The translations under genes were made by a program, and so were the position numbers. A DNA stretch of 64,000 nucleotides from Lewinellaceae bacterium (GTDB lineage Bacteria > Bacteroidota > Bacteroidia > Chitinophagales > Saprospiraceae), in assembly GCA_020636255.1 (NCBI GenBank), contig JACJYE010000012.1, positions 203,293 to 267,292 on the forward strand, in the 5' to 3' direction. Below, one piece after another: positions 1 to 8,398 of this stretch. The stretch's first letter is position 1; each line of letters begins with the position of its first letter. The notes below the pieces were generated by a model. That model saw only the letters and a program-made list of their open reading frames with translations. It made no database searches and was not told where the DNA came from.

Positions 1-1290
1 CTGCTCCTGTCCGTCCGCATCCAGGATGCGAATGGTGAGCTTGCGCTCCAGCCGGGGGCCGGAGAACTCCAGCAGGCCGAAATTGTGCCTGGCCAGGTAA
101 GTGCCTTCCACCAACAGGGTGTTGTTCTCTTTGGCGGCGTAGATGCCGGCCGTCAGGCTGGAAACCGTCAGGTCGTATACCGCGTTGCCTTTGGCGTTGA
201 CGTACTTGCTCATGGTGGTGTGGTGGCGGTCGCCGGTGAGGAAGATGACGTTTTTGATGCCCTCCTCTTCGATGCGCTGCAGCAGGTAGGCCTGTTCTTC
301 CTTAAAGTGGTCGGCGTAGTTCTCTTCGCCGGGGGCGGTGTTGAGCACCTGCCCGCCGATGCAGGCCATCTTAAAGGGAGCGTAACTGCCCGACAGGGCA
401 TCGATCAGCCATTCCAGCTGTTCTTTGCCCAGCATTGTGGCCTCTCCGGTGAGGCGCGTATTCGGGCTGCGGAAGTAGCGGTCGTCGAGCAGGAAAAACT
501 CGATGTCGTTGTACTGGAAAAAGGTGGTGATGCCGCCCATGCCCGGAAGGCCATAGCTGGGGTTGCCCCAGAAAAGGCGGAAAGCTTCCAGCGTTTGATC
601 TTTGTGGATATAGCTGCGGTTGGAGTTGTTGGGGCCGTAATCGTGGTCGTCCCAGATGGCGTAGTGGTGGGTGGACGCCAGCAGGGGCTGCATCTCCGGC
701 AGGCTGCGCGTATGGGTGTACCGGTGGAGGATGCCGGTGCGGGAAAACCAGTCGGCCTCGCGCAGGTAGACGTTGTCGCCCAGCCAGATCATAGCGTTGG
801 GGTGTTGCTCGTAGATGCTTTGGAATATCTGGTAATCGCTGCCGTAAGGCGTGCCCGGGCGGTCATATTCTGTTTCGTTAATATAAGCGCAGCTGCCGAT
901 AGCCACCTTGAAAGCCGGCGGGCCGGTGCGCCACTGCCAGAGGGGCTGGGTTTCGAAGGCGGCGGGGTACGGCAGGCTCACCGGCTTTCCGTCGATCAGC
1001 AGTTCGTACCGGTATTTCGTACCAGGTTCCACCTGATCGGCCAGTAGTTTCGCCGTAAAAGCGTCGCTTTTTTCCGTCTGCTTTTCAGCCGTGAACATGC
1101 GGCGGCCCGGTTCGGCCTCCGGCCAGTAGGCAAACTGAACGGTAGCCGGGGCCTTCGTTTGCACCCACAGCAATACTTCCCGCATTTCGTTATACCCCAG
1201 CATCGGGCCCGACTGAAGGAGGGCGGATTGCGCAGCTACGGCATTCCCCAATAGCAGCACAAAGGCAAACAGGACGGTAGATCGGATCAT
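1..1290 (-). CDS. PhoD-like alkaline phosphatase/phosphodiesterase (partial, 3' end beyond window)
   Basis: This gene reads off the left edge, leaving 430 codons without a stop. It starts at ATG 1288-1290 with a signal peptide (MIRSTVLFAFVLLLGNAVAA), so the product is exported. An N-terminal beta-sandwich with a WPEAEPG stretch is followed by a metallophosphatase region: GSCAY, WLGDNVY, AIWDDHDYGPNN and, near the cut end, FLTGDRHHT. These Asp/His motifs match the PhoD family, which hydrolyses phosphomonoesters or phosphodiesters using metals outside the cytoplasm. The reading frame is intact where checked. The C-terminus is missing only because the window ends. The exact substrate cannot be told from the sequence. 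Confidence 0.85.
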   Translation of the reverse strand, partial: MIRSTVLFAFVLLLGNAVAAQSALLQSGPMLGYNEMREVLLWVQTKAPATVQFAYWPEAEPGRRMFTAEKQTEKSDAFTAKLLADQVEPGTKYRYELLIDGKPVSLPYPAAFETQPLWQWRTGPPAFKVAIGSCAYINETEYDRPGTPYGSDYQIFQSIYEQHPNAMIWLGDNVYLREADWFSRTGILHRYTHTRSLPEMQPLLASTHHYAIWDDHDYGPNNSNRSYIHKDQTLEAFRLFWGNPSYGLPGMGGITTFFQYNDIEFFLLDDRYFRSPNTRLTGEATMLGKEQLEWLIDALSGSYAPFKMACIGGQVLNTAPGEENYADHFKEEQAYLLQRIEEEGIKNVIFLTGDRHHTTMSKYVNAKGNAVYDLTVSSLTAGIYAAKENNTLLVEGTYLARHNFGLLEFSGPRLERKLTIRILDADGQEQ

Positions 1291-1462
1291 TTTTGCTGTA
1301 AAACTAAGAAACCTTCAAAAAAAATGCTCCTCAAAAGCAGGTAGGGCATTATCTGGCGCTTTATTGTTATTTTGTGGCAAGGCGGCGCCCTGCGTAACGA
1401 GCAGCAGGCTTACTGTATAAATACACAACACCATTTCATATATCAAACAAAAGATCGGAACA

Positions 1463-2371
1463 ATGAAAACATGGCTTTTTTTCTTCAGCATCGTGCTTTC
1501 CCTGCTCATCAGTAGCTGTAATACGACAGAAGAGATCTGGATCAACAAGGACGGCTCCCTGCGCAGGGAGTGGAAAATGGACATGAGCGCGCTCATGCCT
1601 TTTATCAAAATGGCGAACGAATCGAAAGACAGCATGAGCACCGACAGCCTGGAGATGCTCGCCGACGAGCCTGTCGAAGAAGGCGCCGAAGAAGCCGAGG
1701 ACGAATTCGATAAGCTGTTCTCCAAAATGCTGGAGCGGGACAATGTCGATACGCTTATCGCTTTCCGGGATATCATAAAGGAAGCTATGGCGAAAGAAGG
1801 CCTGACGGAAGATCAGATGTGGCAGGCACTGGCCGAATCAGACGAAATGGGCGCCTCTGAAGAGGAAAAGGAAGACATGAAAGCCCTGATCAAAACACTT
1901 ACGAACACCCAGCTGCGCATCAATATGAGCGAATCAAAGGGCGTCTATTTCTTCAGCCTGATCCAGGAGTTTGCAGATATAGACGAGCTGAACGCCGGGC
2001 AGGATGTGATGAGCGCCCTGTCGGCGCTGCGCCCGGGCAAAGGCTCCGACGAGGACCCTACACAGGATGCCATGATGAAAATGATGACCGGCAGCAACCC
2101 CACCTACAGCCTGGAGAAAAAGAAGTTCCGCCTCTCCCGCCCTGCTGCCGACCTGAGCCAGCTATCGGACGAAGCCCAGGAATCCATGCAGATGATGCAG
2201 ATGTTCATGGGCGCCATGGAATACGAGTACGTCATCCATTTTCCGAAACGCGTAAAAAAGGTCAGCCATAAGGATGCCGAGATCATCGACGGGAATACGG
2301 TTCGCATAAAAGCGCCTATGCCCCAGATCGGAGAAAAGAGCGAGGCCTTCGACCTTACGGTGAAGTTCTAA
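1463..2371 (+). CDS. Hypothetical acidic lipoprotein
   Basis: The 302-residue protein has a short hydrophobic leader ending in a lipobox (LLISSC, Cys19), so it is predicted to be a lipoprotein of the cell envelope. The mature part is rich in Glu, Asp and Met (EEGAEEAEDEFDKL and MQMMQMFMG segments) and looks largely helical, ending in a short beta-like tail (VRIKAPMPQIGEKSEAFDLTVKF). I do not recognise a family with a known function. It faces away from the PhoD-like gene, with about 170 bp between the two starts, and is convergent with the endonuclease gene downstream. Confidence 0.7.
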   Translation: MKTWLFFFSIVLSLLISSCNTTEEIWINKDGSLRREWKMDMSALMPFIKMANESKDSMSTDSLEMLADEPVEEGAEEAEDEFDKLFSKMLERDNVDTLIAFRDIIKEAMAKEGLTEDQMWQALAESDEMGASEEEKEDMKALIKTLTNTQLRINMSESKGVYFFSLIQEFADIDELNAGQDVMSALSALRPGKGSDEDPTQDAMMKMMTGSNPTYSLEKKKFRLSRPAADLSQLSDEAQESMQMMQMFMGAMEYEYVIHFPKRVKKVSHKDAEIIDGNTVRIKAPMPQIGEKSEAFDLTVKF

Positions 2372-2394
2372 ACGGTAACTGGGCTACGTCGCGC

Positions 2395-3483
2395 TTACTC
2401 CGTAACGATTATCTTCACCGTCCCCACGCTAATGCCTTTTTCCGACGACAATTGCAGCCGGCAAAGCAGGAAGGGCCGGCGGGCTGGCATCGCCTGTATG
2501 GGGAGGCTGTGCACGCCGGCGGGCTGGTACCCCATTACCCTTTGCTCCAGCCTGCGGCCCGAGGCCTCGAACAGCTGGAACTGCACCTGCCCGGCTTCCG
2601 GCAGGTAGTAGTACAATAGCGCTTCGCCGGAAGCGGGGTTAGGCACGGCCTGCAACTCGAGGGCCCTGCCGGCAGCTGGCTCGTGAACAGCTACCGGTAC
2701 GCAGGGGTCGATAATGCCCTCACAATAGCAGCGGCTGGCCAGCGTACAATCGAGCACGAAGGGGTTGGGCTTGCCATCCTGATAGGAGGCGATGGCCCAG
2801 GTGCGGGCCCACTCCCGCTCGTCGACGGGGTCGAGGGCATGCCACTGGCATAGGGTTTCGCGCTGCTGCCAGAAGAAGTTAGGGTCGGCGGCATCAGATT
2901 CGGCGCGGTATATGGTGTAAAAATAGAACATGGCGCGCGCCACATTGCCCTTGTGATCTTCCCGTGGCTCAAAACCGGTATTGATGAACTCGCTGTACTG
3001 ATCGATATTGCTGCCGGGGATGCCGCTCATGTGCTGCGCCTGGTAATACCAGGTTTGGGTTTGCGCATCCGGTATTTCTACAAAAGGCAGGTTGGCGCGG
3101 GCGGCGTTGACGTCCTCCCGGGTAGGAAAGAGGTGGTGCATGTCGGCCATGGCCGGCTCCTGGTCGGCTCCGAAGGCGCGAGGGTAGGTATGCTCCGTAT
3201 TGATACCTTTGGCGAAGGCAACCTGCGTGGGGTCCTGCGTGGGGTCGAGGTAAATGGTGTAACCGCTATACACGCAGGTGAGGCTATCGTTGTGCGCATC
3301 GACCCTGGAGAACAGGGTATCGCGCGAATTGGAAAAGGGCAATACCACCGCCGGCGAGTAATTATCCTGCAGCGCCTGGATCAGCATATCACCTTCCAGA
3401 TCGGAAAAGACCGGTTGGTGCTGGGCGGCCAGGAAAAGCGGCGCATAAAAAAACAGCGCCGCCATCACGGCAAGCCGCATCAT
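2395..3483 (-). CDS. Secreted endonuclease I family protein with T9SS sorting domain
   Basis: The mature region matches the EndA/NucM-type endonuclease I family: NTEHTYP (the His-containing catalytic motif, about residue 95), MHHLFPTREDVNAARANLPF, KGNVARAMFYFY and DEREWARTWAIASYQ. Such enzymes are periplasmic or extracellular nonspecific nucleases. The last 85 or so residues (AVPNPASGEALLYYYLPEAG onward, ending KIIVTE) form a Por/T9SS type A sorting domain, so secretion by the type IX system is inferred. The frame is open to 3606, but the signal peptide begins at Met 3483 (MMRLAVMAALFFYAPLFLAAQ), which I take as the start. Met 3480 is an alternative. Confidence 0.85.
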   Translation of the reverse strand: MMRLAVMAALFFYAPLFLAAQHQPVFSDLEGDMLIQALQDNYSPAVVLPFSNSRDTLFSRVDAHNDSLTCVYSGYTIYLDPTQDPTQVAFAKGINTEHTYPRAFGADQEPAMADMHHLFPTREDVNAARANLPFVEIPDAQTQTWYYQAQHMSGIPGSNIDQYSEFINTGFEPREDHKGNVARAMFYFYTIYRAESDAADPNFFWQQRETLCQWHALDPVDEREWARTWAIASYQDGKPNPFVLDCTLASRCYCEGIIDPCVPVAVHEPAAGRALELQAVPNPASGEALLYYYLPEAGQVQFQLFEASGRRLEQRVMGYQPAGVHSLPIQAMPARRPFLLCRLQLSSEKGISVGTVKIIVTE

Positions 3484-3606
3484 GAAGGTTTCCAGGTAAA
3501 AAGGCCTGGCTGGAGACATCCGGCCTCGCCGGTTCTTTAGAAAGTTGCTTACGCTATTCATGGGCTGTTTTTTTGGCCGTTCTCTTCCCCGAACGGCGCC
3601 GGCCAA

Positions 3607-3993
3607 AGTTACGCATAATTATGGCTGATCACCTTATCGCCTGGCAAGCTTTCATCTTCCGGCCTGGACTGCGGGCCTCCGGCCCGCTTTATTCTCGTGT
3701 TCTCCCAGGAGACGGGCCAGAGGCCCGTTTTCCGGTCAGTGTTCTCCCACGAGACGGGCCAGAGGCCCATTTTCCGGTCAGTGTTCTCCCACGAGACGGG
3801 CCAGAGGCCCATTTTCCGGTCAGTGTTCTCCCACGAGAGACGGGTACCAGAAGTACCATTTTTCCGGTCAGTGTTCTCCCACGAGACGGGCCAGAGGCCT
3901 GTTTTCCGGTCAGTGTTCTCCCACGAGACGGGCCAGAGGCCCGTTTTCCGGTCAGTGTTCTCCCAGGAGACGGGCCAGAGGCCCGTTTTCCGG
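3607..3993. other. Gene-free stretch dominated by a repeat array
   Basis: Between the endonuclease gene and the McrB-like gene there is no credible gene. The stretch holds a GC-rich inverted repeat at about 3671-3689 (GCGGGCCTCCGGCCCGC) followed directly by the 42-bp array. Open frames on both strands arise only because the repeat length is a multiple of three and the unit lacks stops. Confidence 0.7.
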
Positions 3994-3996
3994 TCA
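3697..3996. repeat. Array of seven 42-bp hairpin-forming repeats
   Basis: Seven head-to-tail units start at 3697, 3739, 3781, 3823, 3871, 3913 and 3955. Six are 42 bp and the fourth is 48 bp. Each unit begins GTGTTCTCCCA, carries a hairpin with core ACGGGCC-AGA-GGCCCGT and ends TTTTCCGGTCA. The fourth unit replaces the core by GGTAC-CAGAA-GTACC, which still pairs. The array ends exactly at the stop codon (3994-3996, TGA on the minus strand) of the McrB-like gene. There are no unique spacers, so it is not CRISPR. The same palindromic core recurs at 10.4-10.66 kb. Confidence 0.9.
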
Positions 3997-4698
3997 GGGC
4001 TGTGCACCCGAACGGGGGTCGGTGCAAAACTGATAGAAGTCATACACAACCAGCAGGCTTTCGCCCATGAAGTGCAGGCCTTCCTGCAGGCGTCGGCGGT
4101 GCAGGTCCAGCAGCCCCTCTTCTTTCCGGAGGAGTTTGTAGAGCGTCGTGCTCACTTTGGCAAAGCGCTCCACGTCGTTGGTGCGGGGAATGTCGGGGCT
4201 GCCCAGCAGTTCGAGCAGGCGGGTAAAGGCAGGGGCATCGTAGAGCGTGTACCTGTCCGGATAGCGAAAGGCGAGGTAGAGGAAAACCATGTGGTAATCG
4301 TCATCGTGGTAGTGGCTGTTCTCGATGGAGCGCGGGTGCTGCTCCCGGTATTCCTGCAACAGCATATCGCAGTAATAGACGAAGCGGCTGGCGCGGCTTT
4401 CCAGGTTCTTTTCCTCGTTGAACAGGCCGGAGAACATGTGGTGGGCAAAGTCCGGCTGCAGGCGGGCCAGCTCCAGCATCATCTGCTTAGGCTCGTAGGC
4501 CTCGCGTTTCCACAGGCGCCTGGTGTGGGAGTTCTGCAGGGCGTTGTCGTACATCGCCGGCCAGTCTTCGGCGTCCATATCCCATTTTTCCTGAAAGCAA
4601 CGCTGCGACTCCCAGATGTACAGGCGCTCGCGGGCATCGGCCCGCTGCAGGTACTTCCGGTATTCCGCGAAATAGTGCTGTAGGCGTTTGAGTTGCAT
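3994..4698 (-). CDS. Orphan N-terminal domain of a McrB-like AAA ATPase (possibly truncated)
   Basis: The 234-residue helical protein (start MQLKRLQHYFAEYRKYLQ) contains YIWESQRCFQEKWDMDA, MMLELARLQPDFAHHMFSGLF and HMVFLYLAFRYPDRYTLYDA. From memory of the family, this pattern matches the N-terminal region found before the AAA+ domain of many Bacteroidota McrB-like proteins. Here no Walker A or B motif follows. The frame stops inside the last 42-bp repeat unit, so the protein may be a remnant whose ATPase part was lost, or a stand-alone accessory protein. It lies about 20 bp after the beta-barrel protein gene (4720) on the same strand and may be co-transcribed with it. Confidence 0.6.
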   Translation of the reverse strand: MQLKRLQHYFAEYRKYLQRADARERLYIWESQRCFQEKWDMDAEDWPAMYDNALQNSHTRRLWKREAYEPKQMMLELARLQPDFAHHMFSGLFNEEKNLESRASRFVYYCDMLLQEYREQHPRSIENSHYHDDDYHMVFLYLAFRYPDRYTLYDAPAFTRLLELLGSPDIPRTNDVERFAKVSTTLYKLLRKEEGLLDLHRRRLQEGLHFMGESLLVVYDFYQFCTDPRSGAQP

Positions 4699-4719
4699 AA
4701 AAACAGTTGGAGGGCGGCT

Positions 4720-6048
4720 TTACAGCTGGTGCCGCAGGCCGATGAACAGGCCCGTGGTCAGGTAGTGCTGGCTGACGGCAAACTGCTCCTGGGTAACGGA
4801 TTTGGGGAAGGCCTTGATGTGCGGTTCCAGTATCAGCTGCACCCTGGGTTTCAGACGGTAGGCCAGGCCCAGGCTGCCATACCACCCCAGCCCCACTGCC
4901 TGTTTGAAGGCCGGGTAAGCATCGGGATCGCCGGAATCAAAGCTGACGGGGCGCATATCCTGAGGAGAGAGGAAGTCGCCTTTCTGGCGGAACAGCAGGT
5001 TTAGGTAAGCGCCGCCGTTGAGGGATATATCGAGTTTGCCTTTGTTGATCTCGTAGCCGACGAGGAAGGGAATGTCGAGCATGCGATACTGATTGTGGGT
5101 GATCTTGTGGCGCGCGCCCACTTCGATGACCGTATCGGTGCCAATGACGGTGCCATCCTGGTCGTAGCGGTTGATGTACTTGATGATCTCTTCGCTACCG
5201 CTATAGTAGGTAAACTTCTCGTTGATCTGGGAATAGTTGACGCCGGTGCGCACGGCCAGGCCCTTATCCGAAACCATCGACAGGCGCAGAGCTCCGCTGA
5301 AGGCGTACATATTGGACTCCGTTTCGCGGCGCGACTGTACATATTCTTCGTATTCCGGGTTGCGGGGGCTCATCTGCCGGATGGACAGGTCGGGAGAGGC
5401 CAGGGCATCGAAGTAGAAGCTCCAGTAGCCATTGCCGAACTCGGCGCATTTAGGTTCGGGTGAAAAGATCCCCTTCAGGATGCCGGGCTGTTTTGATGAG
5501 TGCTGCTCCATCAAGGTAGCCACAGCGGGGGCAGGCGCCTCGCGAATCGGGCGTACTGCGGGCAGTGTGGCAGCATAGAGCTGTGTTGTTTTCTCCTCCT
5601 GCTGAGTCGCCGTTACTGCAGAAGGCATATTGGCCGCCAGGGCCAAAGCAGGGGTTGCAGTTGCCGGAGGAAGTGATACAAAGGCCGGGCGGGCAGGTAC
5701 GGAAGGAGGGAGGGTATTTGTATGGCCTTCACCGATAAGAGCAGGGGATTGTTCCGAAGGGGTGCCGGCAGGAGCCGTAGATGCGACGGGCGCAATAGCG
5801 GTAGACAAGGGGATGGGGAAGCTCTGGATCGCCTGAGCGCTTTCCGGCCAGGCCAGCCAGTTCAGGCCGGCCATGAGGAGCGCTGCTCCAAGGACGAGCA
5901 TCGGCGACTGTTTCCGCGCCCTGTTCAGGGCCCGGTGCCTCCAATTTCGTTTTTGTACTATTTGTTCCCACAGATGATCGGAAGGTTCCATCTCAAAGTC
6001 CCTCAACTTCTTCCGGAACGCTTCATCCATGGAGTGGTGTTTGTTCAT
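4720..6048 (-). CDS. Anti-sigma-like membrane protein fused to outer-membrane beta-barrel-like domain
   Basis: The 442-residue protein starts in the ATGA that ends the ECF sigma gene (4-bp overlap), indicating translational coupling. Residues 1-45 are charged and cytoplasmic-like (MDEAFRKKLRDFEMEPSDHLW, typical of sigma-linked regulators). A single membrane segment follows at about 49-67 (MLVLGAALLMAGLNWLAWP), then a Pro/Ala/Thr-rich linker to about residue 200. The C-terminal 240 residues alternate aromatic and polar residues and end in LTTGLFIGLRHQL, resembling PorT-type eight-stranded barrels. A role in sensing envelope state and holding the sigma factor is inferred from this layout. No classical zinc anti-sigma motif is visible. 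Confidence 0.7.
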   Translation of the reverse strand: MNKHHSMDEAFRKKLRDFEMEPSDHLWEQIVQKRNWRHRALNRARKQSPMLVLGAALLMAGLNWLAWPESAQAIQSFPIPLSTAIAPVASTAPAGTPSEQSPALIGEGHTNTLPPSVPARPAFVSLPPATATPALALAANMPSAVTATQQEEKTTQLYAATLPAVRPIREAPAPAVATLMEQHSSKQPGILKGIFSPEPKCAEFGNGYWSFYFDALASPDLSIRQMSPRNPEYEEYVQSRRETESNMYAFSGALRLSMVSDKGLAVRTGVNYSQINEKFTYYSGSEEIIKYINRYDQDGTVIGTDTVIEVGARHKITHNQYRMLDIPFLVGYEINKGKLDISLNGGAYLNLLFRQKGDFLSPQDMRPVSFDSGDPDAYPAFKQAVGLGWYGSLGLAYRLKPRVQLILEPHIKAFPKSVTQEQFAVSQHYLTTGLFIGLRHQL

Positions 6049-6581
6049 ACCGCGATCTTTTGCATGTCGGTGATCATTACCTGCAACATCTTCCTGGCCT
6101 TGACCAGTTGGGAACGGGAGGTGCTTTCCTGGATGCCCAGCATATCGGCTATTTCCTTATGGTTGTACCCCTCTATGGCGTAGAGGTTAAAAACGATGCG
6201 GTAACCATCCGGCAGCCGGGCAATGAGGCGCAGCAGCTCTTCTTCCTGAAGGTGTGCGTAAATATCCGGTTCCAAGGGTAATTCGGGTTGGCTTTCCAGC
6301 CCGATCTGCTCGTGTCTAAAGCTTTTCTTGCTGTAGTTCTTGAGGGCAGTGTTTATGACGATCCGCCGGATCCATCCTTCGAAGGACCCTTTGAATTCAA
6401 ATTTGTCAAGGTGGTCGAAAACTTTAATAAAGGCGTCCTGCAGGATGTCTTCCGCTTCCATTTCGTGACGCGTATAACGCAGGCATACCCCCAGCATTTT
6501 GCCAGCGTAGCGCCCGAACAATTCCTGCTGGCATTGTCGGTCCTCCCGGATACAGCCTTTAATCAGTTCTCTTTCCGTCAC
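6045..6581 (-). CDS. ECF RNA polymerase sigma factor
   Basis: The 178-residue protein is of usual size for a sigma-70 ECF factor. Region 2 is seen in CLRYTRHEMEAEDILQDAFIKVF (about 33-55) with the following WIRRIVINTALKNY. Region 4 is ELLRLIARLPDGYRIVFNLYAIEG followed by the helix-turn-helix YNHKEIADMLGIQESTSRSQLVKAR. It recruits RNA polymerase to a dedicated promoter set, which is not visible here. The overlap with the downstream membrane/barrel gene suggests the pair form a sigma/regulator module. Confidence 0.93.
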   Translation of the reverse strand: MTERELIKGCIREDRQCQQELFGRYAGKMLGVCLRYTRHEMEAEDILQDAFIKVFDHLDKFEFKGSFEGWIRRIVINTALKNYSKKSFRHEQIGLESQPELPLEPDIYAHLQEEELLRLIARLPDGYRIVFNLYAIEGYNHKEIADMLGIQESTSRSQLVKARKMLQVMITDMQKIAV

Positions 6582-6913
6582 AGGAATGCGATTGATCCGT
6601 TCGGCTCACACCACCTTTTCCTCCTCAATGTGTAAGCCGGGACGAACGTTAATAGCCAGGCGCGTAAGGGCATTTCCGTTCAGCCTCTATCATTCTGACC
6701 CGATAACAGGAGAATACGCTGCCTGATAAAATACAACCGGTTATTATCCCCCGACAAGATAGGGATTATTACGGAATTTGTCCGCAAGTACGCCCATTTC
6801 AGGAAAATAGTCAAGCCGGGCGGGTTCTGGGCGCCAGCTTTTTGAAATTTGTAAAAATCTCCCCATCTTTTCCCAAAATCCGAATATTCACAGGCCTTCA
6901 ATCCCAACACCCT

Positions 6914-7336
6914 ATGCCGCCCGAAGAAAAAGCCCGCCTCATCGTAAGCCTGATGTACGACAACGACCCCTTCAGCCAATGGCTGGGTATCGAACGGCTG
7001 GACGTGGGGCCTGGCCATTGTGTGCTGCGCATGCAGGTGCGGAAGGACATGCTCAATGGCTTTCGCATTGCCCACGGCGGCATCACCTATAGCCTGGCCG
7101 ACAGCGCGCTCGCCTTCGCCTCCAACTCCAGGGGCAAACAGGCCGTAAGCGTAGAGACTTCCATTTCTCATACCCTCCCCCTGCGCGAAGGCGACACCCT
7201 CACCGCCACGGCCACCGAAGACCACCTGAGCCAGCGCATCGGCCTGTACCGGGTGGACATCACCAACCAGGACGGCCAGCTGGTGGCCCTCTTCAAAGGC
7301 GTCGTTTACCGGAAAAGCACGGAATGGGAGGTGTGA
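6914..7336 (+). CDS. PaaI-type hotdog-fold acyl-CoA thioesterase
   Basis: The 140-residue protein has the PaaI signature IAHGGITYSLADSALAFASNS (about 54-74), then VSVETSISHTLPLREGDTLTATA. Family members hydrolyse acyl-CoA thioesters, in PaaI itself (hydroxy)phenylacetyl-CoA, and work as hotdog-fold tetramers in the cytoplasm. The start at 6914 (MPPEEKARLIVSLM) gives the usual length. The frame is open upstream to 6842, but that part has no family resemblance. No phenylacetate catabolism genes are nearby, so the substrate is open. Confidence 0.85.
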   Translation: MPPEEKARLIVSLMYDNDPFSQWLGIERLDVGPGHCVLRMQVRKDMLNGFRIAHGGITYSLADSALAFASNSRGKQAVSVETSISHTLPLREGDTLTATATEDHLSQRIGLYRVDITNQDGQLVALFKGVVYRKSTEWEV

Positions 7337-7377
7337 GGGCCTTCGGCCTGCTGCTTACTGCCCACTGACGCACTGCA

Positions 7378-8283
7378 CTACTCTGCCAGCCAGTGCATGA
7401 TATTCAGCAGGAGCTGTACATTCCGGCTGGCGGCCGGGTTGTTCATGCCCATAGGCAGGTGGTTGGGGCCTGCCAGTTGGGCGCTGAACATGGCGGCTTC
7501 GCCGGAAACGACGACTTTGCCCTTGCCGTATTGCCGATAGGCCAACTGATAATACCCCGCTCCCGGAACATAGGGCGTATCCTGGGTGAACGTCCAGGCT
7601 TGCTGTGGCAACAATAAAGTGTACCGCTCATCCAGCCCCAGCACGGGCGCGGCAGACTCGGGGATCATAAAGGCGCTACCGGTGAAGGTGACGATGGAAT
7701 CTACGGCCTGGCGGCCGCCTGCGCCCTCGGTTACAGCATTGCTGTATAAAGAGCCTGCCTGACGGGTAAAATATTCTATGCTGCGGTTGCGGCCATCCAT
7801 GGCAAAACAATTGAGGTATTCAAAGCCGAAAGCGCGGCCCAGTTCCTGTGCTGCCCCCGCAAAGGGCATGTGGTCGGCAATGAGGAACAGGCGCCCGCCA
7901 TCGGCCACCCACTGCCTGACGACGGCTATCTCTTCCGGTGTAAAGGCAGAAGGCGTAGGCAGCGCCCACGATTCCGTGTTGGAGGTGTGCAGGGCGTTGG
8001 AAACGGCTAGAATACCAGCTCCTTTTAAGCTTTCCGGGCTGAAAGCCTCGTCCAGGGAGGCCAAACGATAACCATCAGCCTCCAGCACATTGCCGAAGGC
8101 GCGGTACCGCCCGTCGAGGGTATGAAAATTGTTGTGCGCCGCGTCGATCTTCACAACCGGCCCGCTGCCGGGCGAATAATGCGGAGCGCCGATCTCGAAA
8201 AAACGGCTGGTATCCGGTACCTGCTGGGCAGGCAATGCGGCCGACAGCAACAGCAACGGGAACAGAAGGGTGTGTTTTAGCAT
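7378..8283 (-). CDS. Exported GATase-like/DUF4350-type protein
   Basis: The 301-residue protein has a signal peptide (MLKHTLLFPLLLLSAALPAQ). The mature region contains KIDAAHNNFHTLDGRYRAFG, LAVSNALHT, VVRQWVADGGRLFLIADHMPF and GKGKVVVSGEAAMFSAQ. This is the pattern of DUF4350/GATase-like folds, in which a Rossmann-like domain lacks obvious catalytic residues. Its role is unknown. It is convergent with the thioesterase gene and divergent from the BlaI gene, with a 115-bp divergent region that contains the BlaI operators. Confidence 0.7.
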   Translation of the reverse strand: MLKHTLLFPLLLLSAALPAQQVPDTSRFFEIGAPHYSPGSGPVVKIDAAHNNFHTLDGRYRAFGNVLEADGYRLASLDEAFSPESLKGAGILAVSNALHTSNTESWALPTPSAFTPEEIAVVRQWVADGGRLFLIADHMPFAGAAQELGRAFGFEYLNCFAMDGRNRSIEYFTRQAGSLYSNAVTEGAGGRQAVDSIVTFTGSAFMIPESAAPVLGLDERYTLLLPQQAWTFTQDTPYVPGAGYYQLAYRQYGKGKVVVSGEAAMFSAQLAGPNHLPMGMNNPAASRNVQLLLNIMHWLAE

Positions 8284-8351
8284 GATAGTCAGGTGTTTGA
8301 TTTCTCTCGTTTTCTATGTCTGAAAAAAAACCTTAGCACAGGCCTTGCACT

Positions 8352-8393
8352 TACGACAATTGTCGTATATATTTACCTACGACAAAAGTCGTA
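8352..8393 (+). promoter_or_regulatory. Twin BlaI-type operators around a -7-like box
   Basis: Two palindromes lie just before the repressor gene: TACGACAATTGTCGTA (8352-8367, perfect) and TACGACAAAAGTCGTA (8378-8393, perfect arms, centres 26 bp apart). A TATATTTA box (8368-8375, seven of eight matches to TAnnTTTG) sits between them. BlaI/MecI/CopY repressors bind such TACnnC/GnnGTA dyads as dimers, so autorepression of the repressor-peptidase operon is strongly suggested. The divergent gene at 8283 could share the control. Confidence 0.8.
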
Positions 8394-8398
8394 ATAAA

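Noticed and set aside
85..1047. Long plus-strand frame opposite the PhoD-like gene
   Set aside because: It is a shadow of the minus-strand PhoD-like gene, which has clear family motifs. The same applies to many antisense frames, for example 10939-12591, 17088-18185, 28691-29530 and 60172-61452.
3697..3996. CRISPR array
   Set aside because: Units are contiguous without unique spacers and no cas genes are in the window.
3697..4683. Open frames running through the 42-bp array on both strands, with 14-residue peptide repeats
   Set aside because: The unit length is a multiple of three and lacks stops, so long frames arise in several frames by construction. The peptides have no family resemblance and no start signal.
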